Shown here in pieces: positions 57,889 through 64,000 of a stretch of DNA of 64,000 nt. The position numbers and the translations under genes are program-made. The stretch lies in contig NZ_JAHREN010000001.1 in the NCBI RefSeq assembly GCF_019084075.1, forward strand, positions 1,399,501 to 1,463,500, read 5' to 3'. The notes below the pieces were generated by a model. The model worked only from the letters and a program-made list of their open reading frames with translations, had not been told where the DNA came from and did not search any database. Each line of letters opens with the position of its first letter. Position 1 is the stretch's first letter. This DNA comes from Siccirubricoccus sp. G192. GTDB lineage: Bacteria > Pseudomonadota > Alphaproteobacteria > Acetobacterales > Acetobacteraceae.

Positions 57889-58415
57889 GTGCGAGGTCCG
57901 GCGGGCGCAAGGGCGGGAGGTGCCCGACCGCGTCGTCGCGCCATCGGCCACCGTAGTGCGTCCTGTCGGCAACCTGTCGAACGACGCCTCGGCCTGACCA
58001 TCGAGCAGCAAGGTGGGTTCCCCCTTGCAGGCGTTGCCATGGCCCAGCGCAGGCCTTGCCGCCCAGCCTTCTGCACAGCACCGGTGGGGCCCGTACCGCC
58101 GAAAGCGGTGCGCAGGACACCACCAAAGGGAGGCCACAACGAGTGGGTTTCATGACAAAGGGGAGATTGCGCGCGAGCCAGGAGGCGCACGAACAGGCGG
58201 AGGGGTTGACCCATGCCGGACCACGGCCACGATCCGTGCGGCGCTCCTCGTGCGGGAGCGGGACAGGGTGGGCCAGGACGGCGTTGGGATGCATTGCCGG
58301 ATCCGCAGTGACCAACCCGGCGCTTCCAGCCGGGCATCCATGCTCCGGGGTCCCGAGTTGGCCCGGGCCGCCGCCCTCCGCTAGAAGACCCCTGGCCGCC
58401 TGACCGGAGGAAGCC
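57889..58415. other. Non-coding divergent spacer
   Basis: 527 bp between the oxidase operon start and the CNNM gene. No gene is convincing. It should hold both divergent promoters, but no clear hexamer pairs are visible. At its right end lies the GGAGG ribosome-binding site of the CNNM gene. Confidence 0.45.
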
Positions 58416-59807
58416 CTGCTCGAACTCGCAGTCGTCCTCGTCCTTGTCATGCTGAACGGCGTCTTCGCCCTCTCCGAACTCGCCGTGATCTCGGCGCGCC
58501 GCGCAAAGCTGCGCGCGATGGCCGAGGCCGACCGCCCCGGGGCGCGGTCTGCCCTCGCCCTCGCCGACGATCCGGGCCGCTTCCTCTCCACCGTCCAGAT
58601 CGGGATCAGCCTGGTCAGCATCCTCGCGGGCGCCTTCTCCGGCCCCGCCCTCGGCGGGCAGCTCGCCGCCCGCTTCGCGGATCTCGGCGTGTCCCGGGCC
58701 ATCGCCGAGCCACTCGGCTTCGGCCTCGTGGTCGCCCTCGTGACCTACCTCTCCATCGTGATCGGCGAGCTGGTCCCGAAGCGCCTCGCGCTGCGCGACC
58801 CGGAGGGCCTCGCCTGCCGCGTCGCCCCGCTGATGACCGGCATCTCGCGGGTGGCGGCGCCTCTGGTCTGGCTGCTCGACGCCTCCGGCAACCTGATCTT
58901 CCGGCTGCTCCGCCTCGGCGACCAGCCGGAGGAGACGATGACGGACGAGGACCTGCGCGCGCTCGTCATCGAGGCGGAGCAGGACGGCACCATCGAGACG
59001 GCGGAGCGCCGCATGATCGCGGGAGTGCTGCGGCTCGGCGACCGGCCGGTCAAGGGCGTCATGACGCCGCGCGCCCAGGTGGACTGGATCGATGCCGCCA
59101 TGAGCGAGCAGGATGTCCGTGAGGTGCTCCTGCGCACCGCGCGCTCCCGCCTCCCGGTCGCCGACGGGTCGCCCGACGCGATGATCGGCGTGGTCCAGTC
59201 GCGCACATTGCTGGCCGCGATGTTGCAGGGCGAGCGGATCGACGCGCGGAGGATGGCGCGGTCCGCGCCGGTCGTGCCCGACACCGCCGATGCCCTGGAT
59301 GTGCTCGACACGCTCCGCGAGGTGGAGGTGCCGATGGCCCTCGTGCTCGACGAGTACGGGCATTTCGAGGGTATCGTCACGCCGGCCGACCTGACGGCGG
59401 CCATCGTCGGCACCTTCCGGTCCGACGCCGAGGCAGGGGCGGAACCGGTCGCGGTGCAGCGCGAGGACGGGTCCTGGCTGATCGTGGGCTGGATGCCCGC
59501 CGACGAGATGGCCGAGCGGCTCGGGCTCACCCTCCCGCCAGGACGCAGCTACCAGACCGCTGCCGGCTTCGTCCTGCAGGCCATGGGACACCTGCCGAGG
59601 GCGGGAGAGGCCGTCGAGGCGCAGGGCTGGCGGTTCGAGGTGGTCGATCTCGATGGCCGCCGCATAGACAAGGTGCTGGCCGCCCCGGTCCGGCCCGACG
59701 CCGTCCTGGCATCCCGCCGCCCGGGCGCTGGTCCGGTTCCAAGGACCATCACAGAACCGGCGCAAACAGCCGCGCGAGGCCCTCCGCCACCTGCCGGACG
59801 GGCGTGA
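58416..59807 (+). CDS. CNNM/CorC-type hemolysin-family membrane protein
   Basis: 463 residues if started at CTG 58416. An in-frame TGA at 58401 leaves only CTG 58416 or ATG 58449. GGAGG (58406-58410) is 5 nt before the CTG, and the extra residues complete the first membrane helix (LLELAVVLVLVMLNGVFALS). Then come the rest of the DUF21 membrane domain (FLSTVQIGISLVSILAGAFS, LVTYLSIVIGELVPKRLALR), two CBS motifs (VMTPRAQVDWID, PMALVLDEYGHFEGIVTPAD) and a CorC-HlyC domain. Members take part in Mg/Co homeostasis. Its end overlaps convergent cls by 59 bp. Confidence 0.88.
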   Translation: MLELAVVLVLVMLNGVFALSELAVISARRAKLRAMAEADRPGARSALALADDPGRFLSTVQIGISLVSILAGAFSGPALGGQLAARFADLGVSRAIAEPLGFGLVVALVTYLSIVIGELVPKRLALRDPEGLACRVAPLMTGISRVAAPLVWLLDASGNLIFRLLRLGDQPEETMTDEDLRALVIEAEQDGTIETAERRMIAGVLRLGDRPVKGVMTPRAQVDWIDAAMSEQDVREVLLRTARSRLPVADGSPDAMIGVVQSRTLLAAMLQGERIDARRMARSAPVVPDTADALDVLDTLREVEVPMALVLDEYGHFEGIVTPADLTAAIVGTFRSDAEAGAEPVAVQREDGSWLIVGWMPADEMAERLGLTLPPGRSYQTAAGFVLQAMGHLPRAGEAVEAQGWRFEVVDLDGRRIDKVLAAPVRPDAVLASRRPGAGPVPRTITEPAQTAARGPPPPAGRA

Positions 59808-61152
59808 GGGGCGGCAACCCTTCGTCGCAGTCGGCGAGCATCGCTTCCGCCCAGTCCGCGACGGCCCGGGCCTCGGTGGCGCCGTGGAACAGCGCCATGG
59901 CCTCGAAGTTCAGCAGCAGGCTGCGCCGGTCCAGGTTGGCCGTGCCGGCGAGCGCCAGGGCGTCATCCGCAACCACGGCCTTGGCGTGCAGCATGCCCTC
60001 GCGCAGGCGCAGCACCCGCCCGCCTGCCCCGGCCACCGCCCGCAGGTAGGGGATGCTGGCAAAGTCCACGAAGCCGGTATCCGAGGCCCGGTTGGTCGCG
60101 ACCCGCACGTCCACCCCGCGCCGCGCGGTCACCACCAGGGCCTTCAGGGTGGCCAGGTCCGGGACGAAGTAGGGCGTGATCGCCCAGAGGCGCCGCTCCG
60201 CCCGGTGCGCCACCGAGAGGAGCACGTCGTGGTACGGGTCGCCCTCGAACTCCGGCCCGCTCGGCACCACCTGGACCACGCCCGGCCCCGCCGCCCGTGC
60301 CGGCGGGGGTTCCCACGGCCGCGGGGCCCGGAGGTCCTCGCCGGCGGCGAACAGCCAGTCCGCGGCGAAGACCTCGGCATAGACCTTGGCCGCCGGGCCT
60401 TCGACGACGAAGGACAGGTCGCGGAAGCGCCCCTCGGCCGGCGTCGGGCCGAGATACTGCTCGGAGAGGTTCATCCCGCCGCTCCAGGCGAGGCGGCGGT
60501 CGGCGACGATGATCTTGCGGTGGTTGCGCAGGTTGGCGAAGCGCCGCGGGCGCGGGATGAGGGAGGCCGGCATGAAGCGCGCGCTGCGCCCTCCCGCTGT
60601 GGCCAGGGAGGCCAGGTCTTTGTCGCGCACGGGCCGCGAGCCCAGGTCGTCGATCAGCAGCCGGACCTGCACGCCTGCCGCGGCCCGCTCGGCCAGCCGG
60701 CGCAGGATCTCCCGCGCCACCGGGTCGGTGCCGAGGATGTAGGTCGTCACCCAGAGGCTTTCCTCGGCCCGCCCGATGAGGTCGAGCACGGCATCATAGG
60801 CGCCCGCGGCCGTGCCGCAGAGCGTCACCCCGTTGCCCTCCGTCGCGGCCGGCAGCCCGTGGGCCTGGACCAGGTGGTCGAGGTCGTTGATCGCCGCCTC
60901 GCGGGGGGTTGCCGGGCCGGTGGGATGCTCCGCCGGCTTGGGCTTGCGCGCGGCCTTCCGGCGCAGCTTGCGCGATCCGAATGCGAGATAGAGCAATACG
61001 CCGAGTGGCGGGGTGAGGGCGAAGAGCAGGAGCCAGGCGGTCATTGCCTGCTCCTGCCGCCGCGACCGCAGCACCTCGACCGCGAACCAGAGGCAGAGCA
61101 GCGCGGCCAGGCCCCAGACCCAGCCAAGGGCCGTGGCGAGGAATTCACTCAC
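59749..61152 (-). CDS. cls: Cardiolipin synthase (phospholipase D family)
   Basis: 467 residues. Two N-terminal helices (LGWVWGLAALLCLWFAVEVL; WLLLFALTPPLGVLLYLAFG) precede two HKD catalytic motifs: NHRKIIVADRRLAWSGGMNL and MLHAKAVVADDALALAGTAN. It condenses two phosphatidylglycerols to cardiolipin at the inner membrane. Length is normal. Convergent overlap with the CNNM gene. The group cls, CNNM and AI-2E transporter suggests an envelope or osmotic stress cassette (inference). Confidence 0.95.
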   Translation of the reverse strand: MSEFLATALGWVWGLAALLCLWFAVEVLRSRRQEQAMTAWLLLFALTPPLGVLLYLAFGSRKLRRKAARKPKPAEHPTGPATPREAAINDLDHLVQAHGLPAATEGNGVTLCGTAAGAYDAVLDLIGRAEESLWVTTYILGTDPVAREILRRLAERAAAGVQVRLLIDDLGSRPVRDKDLASLATAGGRSARFMPASLIPRPRRFANLRNHRKIIVADRRLAWSGGMNLSEQYLGPTPAEGRFRDLSFVVEGPAAKVYAEVFAADWLFAAGEDLRAPRPWEPPPARAAGPGVVQVVPSGPEFEGDPYHDVLLSVAHRAERRLWAITPYFVPDLATLKALVVTARRGVDVRVATNRASDTGFVDFASIPYLRAVAGAGGRVLRLREGMLHAKAVVADDALALAGTANLDRRSLLLNFEAMALFHGATEARAVADWAEAMLADCDEGLPPLTPVRQVAEGLARLFAPVL

Positions 61153-61320
61153 GGCGGTTGCCTTCGACTGCCACCGGGTTTGGGCCGCGAGGAGGGGGCC
61201 TGGCGGGCCTGGTCAGGCCGGGAAGTCGCTGCGGGCGCACGGGCGGGCGGCGGGGTGCCGGCGGCCGTCGCCCTCGGCCGGCCTGGTCCCAGCCCGGCCC
61301 TTTTGTGCGGAAGAGGAGCC

Positions 61321-62412
61321 TCACCGGGCCTGCCCGGCCTGGTCTTCGAGCGTGTCCTCGACATAGAGCATCCGGACCAGGACGATGATGACCAGCAGCA
61401 GGGGCGTGGCGAAGAGCACGCCATAGGCACCGAACAGGGATCCCAGGCCGACGATGGCCAGGATGCCGAGTGCTGGCGGGATGGAGACCGCCTGCCGCTG
61501 CAGCATGGGCGTCAGCACGTAGCCTTCGAGGCTCTGGATGAACACGAAGAGCAGCAGGGTGTAGAGCGCATCGGTCGGGCCCTGGGCGAAGGCAATGAGG
61601 ACGGCCGGGGCGCCGGAGAGGATGGGCCCGAGATAGGGAATGAAGTTGAGCAGTCCGGCCAGGATGCCGAGGGCCAGGGCCAGCGGGATGCCGAGCAGCA
61701 TCAGCCCTGTCGCGGTGATCGCGCCGATGCAGAGCATGGCCACGGACTGGCCCAGGATCCAGCGCCACAGCCCGTCGGCGAGCGCATCCAGCACCTCCCC
61801 CCCGCGCGCCCGCCGCGCGGGCGGCACCAGGCGGAGCAGGCCGCCCCGGTAGGGCGCGGGGTCGGCGGCCAGGAACAGGGCCACCACCAGGACCAGCAGC
61901 GCGTCCGAAAGGGCGTTGAACACCGTCCCGAGCAGGCCGGTCGCCAGGTTGACGAGGGTGCCCGCGCGCGGCGGCCCGCCCGCCTCAAGGAGGTCGCGCC
62001 CCCAGTCGTAGCGCGCCACGAAGCTCCTGAAGCCTTCCATTGCCTGCGGCAGGGCCTGCCAGAGCTGCTCGAACTGCGTCGCCACCTGCGGCCCCACGGA
62101 GACGACGAAGAGGGCGGCGAGCGCGACCAGGCCCAGTGCCACGGCGGCGAGCGCTGCCCCGGTCCGCAGCCCCGTCAGCCGGGCCAGGCCCCGGGCCAGG
62201 TTGCGCAGGAGCACGGCGACGAGCACGCCGCCGAAGCCGAGCAGGAGCACATCGGAGAGCCGCCAGGCCAAGAGGACGAGGCCGACGATGACAAGCGCGA
62301 GGAGCAGCGGCTGCTTGCGGCGGCCGTCACCGGCGGGCTGGGGCATCGGGGTCCTCATCTGTCCGGGGCGCGGCGGGGCCATGTGAGGGGCACGGTGGGT
62401 GGCAGTGGCCAT
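61321..62412 (-). CDS. AI-2E family transporter (UPF0118)
   Basis: 363 residues with about eight helices. Family blocks: LVIVGLVLLAWRLSDVLLLG, GVLVAVLLRNLARGLARLTG, GIPLALALGILAGLLNFIPY + LGPILSGAPAVLIAF, and EGYVLTPMLQRQAVSIPPAL. Some homologues export AI-2 (TqsA), others are Na/H antiporters; there is no basis to choose. It precedes cls on the same strand, with a 168-bp gap. Confidence 0.93.
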   Translation of the reverse strand: MATATHRAPHMAPPRPGQMRTPMPQPAGDGRRKQPLLLALVIVGLVLLAWRLSDVLLLGFGGVLVAVLLRNLARGLARLTGLRTGAALAAVALGLVALAALFVVSVGPQVATQFEQLWQALPQAMEGFRSFVARYDWGRDLLEAGGPPRAGTLVNLATGLLGTVFNALSDALLVLVVALFLAADPAPYRGGLLRLVPPARRARGGEVLDALADGLWRWILGQSVAMLCIGAITATGLMLLGIPLALALGILAGLLNFIPYLGPILSGAPAVLIAFAQGPTDALYTLLLFVFIQSLEGYVLTPMLQRQAVSIPPALGILAIVGLGSLFGAYGVLFATPLLLVIIVLVRMLYVEDTLEDQAGQAR

Positions 62413-62877
62413 GACCCGCCTTCCGGCATGCCTGGCGCAACGCCGACCGTCCGAAGGGCCATGCGGACCCTGGGCGGCTCATCGAAGGTGGGAAAGCGCG
62501 GGGCACGGTCGGTCCACCTCCTGCGCCCCGGGGAGATCCGGCCCGCCGCGGCGGGGGAGCGCCATCGCACGCATCTGCGCCTCCTTCGGTCCGCGGCTTC
62601 GTGCCGGAGAAGACGCGCCGCACGCGGCAGCGTTGCCGGAGCCCGGGACGCGACGGCCGCCCTCATGGCCCGACGGTCAGCCGGAACCCGGCGGTGGTCC
62701 GCGAGGTTGACCAGCCTGGCTGTCCGGTCGCCACCCGAAGGAACCAAGCGTGGTCCATGCGTTCCCTATGAGGGAGGCCGCGCCACGGACCGTGGGGCCA
62801 TGCACATCCGCCGAGCACGGTCGCCCGCGCGCCGGGGTGTTCCACGAAAGCCTGGACCTTGCCTGGAGGTGCCTCGA
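62413..62877. other. Non-coding divergent spacer
   Basis: 465 bp between the AI-2E transporter and the GH2 gene. No gene is supported. It should contain two divergent promoters; none is clear by eye. Confidence 0.45.
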
Positions 62878-64000
62878 ATGCCGCAAGAGACCTCGTGCCA
62901 CGATACCCCCGAAGGCCCGGCATCCCGTCCCGACACGCCGCGCCGGCGCGCGTTGCTGTCGCTGGCGGCCGTGGCCGGGGCCGCGTCGCTCGCTGGCGGC
63001 CCCGGCGCGGCCGCCCAAGGCCCGCCTGATCCCACCGCCCGTCAGGACGGCGTGGCGGCGCTCGGGCGCAGCGGCGGCGGCCTGCTCCGCCCGCAGCGGA
63101 ACCAGCACCGCGAGGTGCTGGACATCTCCGGCCTCTGGCGGTTCCAGCTCGACCCGCAGGAGGAGGGCGAGGCGCAGGGCTGGTTCAGGGCGCTGCCCGC
63201 GCCGCGCATGATCCCCGTGCCGTGCAGTTGGAACGACCTGTTCGACGACGCACGGGATTACCTGGGGCTCGCCTGGTACCTGACTGAGGTATGGGCTCCA
63301 TCCGGATGGCGCGGGCAGCGCGTGTTCCTGCGCGTGGGCTCGGCGAACTACGCCGCCAAGATCTGGGTCAACGGCACGGTGGTGGCCGAGCATCTCGGCG
63401 GGCACCTGCCCTTCGTGGCCGAGATCGGCACTCAATTGGCTTGGGATCGGCCGAACACCGTCGCCATCACCGTGGAGAACAAGCAGCTCCTAGGCCGTGT
63501 GCCGCCGGGGCCGGGGTCGGGCGGCGGCGGGGTCGCCGGGGTCCTGGGCGGCTACCCGGCGACCACCTATGACTTCTTCCCCTATGCGGGGCTGCACCGC
63601 CAGGTGTGGCTCTACTCGGTCCCTGCAGCCGCGTACATCGAGGACGTCACGGTGGTCACGACGATCGAGGGCGCCGACGGCGTCGTCAAGGTCAGGGTCG
63701 ATGCCTCGGGCGATTACGCCGGCCGGGGGCGGGCCCGGTTGAACGACATCGAGGCCGACCTGGACTTCCGCGGCGGCACCGCCGAGGCCACCTTGCGCCT
63801 GCCCTCGGCACGGTTCTGGAGGCCGGGCGATCCGCATCTCTATCCGCTGACCGTCACGCTCATCGAAGGGCAGCGCGCGATCGACGCCTATTCGCTCGAC
63901 ATCGGCGTCCGCACCGTCGCGGTGCAGGGGGACCAGCTGCTGCTCAACGGACAGCCGATCAAGCTCACCGGCTTCGGCAAGCATGAGGACTTCCCGCTCA
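62878..64000 (+). CDS. Glycoside hydrolase family 2 protein, 3' end outside window
   Basis: The frame from ATG 62878 (GGAGG 7 nt upstream) is open to the end, 374 residues visible. A Tat-like signal (PRRRALLSLAAVAGAASLAG) is followed by the GH2 sugar-binding jelly roll: VLDISGLWRFQLDPQEEG, PVPCSWNDLFDD, LGLAWYLTEVWAPSGW, FLRVGSANYAAKIWVNG and VAEHLGGHLPFVAEI. An immunoglobulin-like domain and the barrel entry (LLNGQPIKLTGFGKHEDFPL) follow. This is most like beta-glucuronidase/beta-galactosidase. The catalytic Glu residues lie beyond the window. Confidence 0.9.
   Translation, partial: MPQETSCHDTPEGPASRPDTPRRRALLSLAAVAGAASLAGGPGAAAQGPPDPTARQDGVAALGRSGGGLLRPQRNQHREVLDISGLWRFQLDPQEEGEAQGWFRALPAPRMIPVPCSWNDLFDDARDYLGLAWYLTEVWAPSGWRGQRVFLRVGSANYAAKIWVNGTVVAEHLGGHLPFVAEIGTQLAWDRPNTVAITVENKQLLGRVPPGPGSGGGGVAGVLGGYPATTYDFFPYAGLHRQVWLYSVPAAAYIEDVTVVTTIEGADGVVKVRVDASGDYAGRGRARLNDIEADLDFRGGTAEATLRLPSARFWRPGDPHLYPLTVTLIEGQRAIDAYSLDIGVRTVAVQGDQLLLNGQPIKLTGFGKHEDFPL

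Noticed and set aside
57889..58415. Short plus-strand frames in the oxidase/CNNM spacer
   Set aside because: Ser/Arg/Pro-rich, no start context and no family likeness.

Overview
The window is a very GC-rich (roughly 70%) chromosomal segment. Features pointing to an Acetobacteraceae-type alphaproteobacterium (Roseomonas-like, inferred) are the glyQ/glyS/ppdK neighbourhood, a surA-rsmA pair, yicC-gmk, three orphan Bug-type (tripartite tricarboxylate) solute receptors, PEP-CTERM proteins and orphan catabolic enzymes. No rRNA or marker gene fixes the genus.

Layout. 1-7.8 kb: a PEP-CTERM protein (5' cut), a SnoaL-like protein, then glyQ, an embedded vapBC toxin-antitoxin pair, glyS and ppdK, all on +. 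7.8-9.4 kb: a PAS/HWE sensor kinase. 9.8-21.5 kb: catabolic accessory genes (short-chain dehydrogenase, two Bug receptors, Baeyer-Villiger monooxygenase, M20 amidohydrolase, peptide-type binding protein, DinB, DUF3750, luciferase-like monooxygenase). 21.6-28.5 kb: DinG-like helicase, TerB-like protein, an RTX-tailed animal-type haem peroxidase preceded by a cluster of hairpins, and a third Bug receptor. 28.5-34.7 kb: CDF metal exporter, BAX-inhibitor-1 protein, a large FtsX-type permease, a TerC protein and an SDR. 34.7-39.5 kb: core genes yicC-gmk, an AEC transporter, and rsmA and surA on the other strand. 39.6-51.8 kb: a second PEP-CTERM protein, formyltransferase, tRNA-Leu, hydroxyacid dehydrogenase, enolase-superfamily enzyme, an RlmM-like methyltransferase with DUF423, endonuclease V, a Zur-box-controlled ZnuA, a proline iminopeptidase and a DUF892 protein.

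From the tRNA-Arg gene at 51.92 kb rightwards the content changes. An IS66-type element and a transposase remnant are followed by a damaged caa3-type oxidase operon whose subunit I gene is joined out of frame to the 3' end of a GMC oxidoreductase gene. After that come a CNNM/CBS protein, a cardiolipin synthase, an AI-2E transporter and a GH2 glycosidase cut by the window end. This looks like an island or rearranged segment next to a tRNA gene (inference).

Two cross-cutting observations. First, at least eight genes are split by single-base frameshifts, nearly all at G or C runs, which looks more like homopolymer sequencing error than mass gene decay; I give the joined extents and mark the break. 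Second, several small structured repeats sit between genes. These include a two-copy double-hairpin element whose first hairpin is inverted between the copies, a head-to-head REP-like pair, and a run of six hairpins before the peroxidase.
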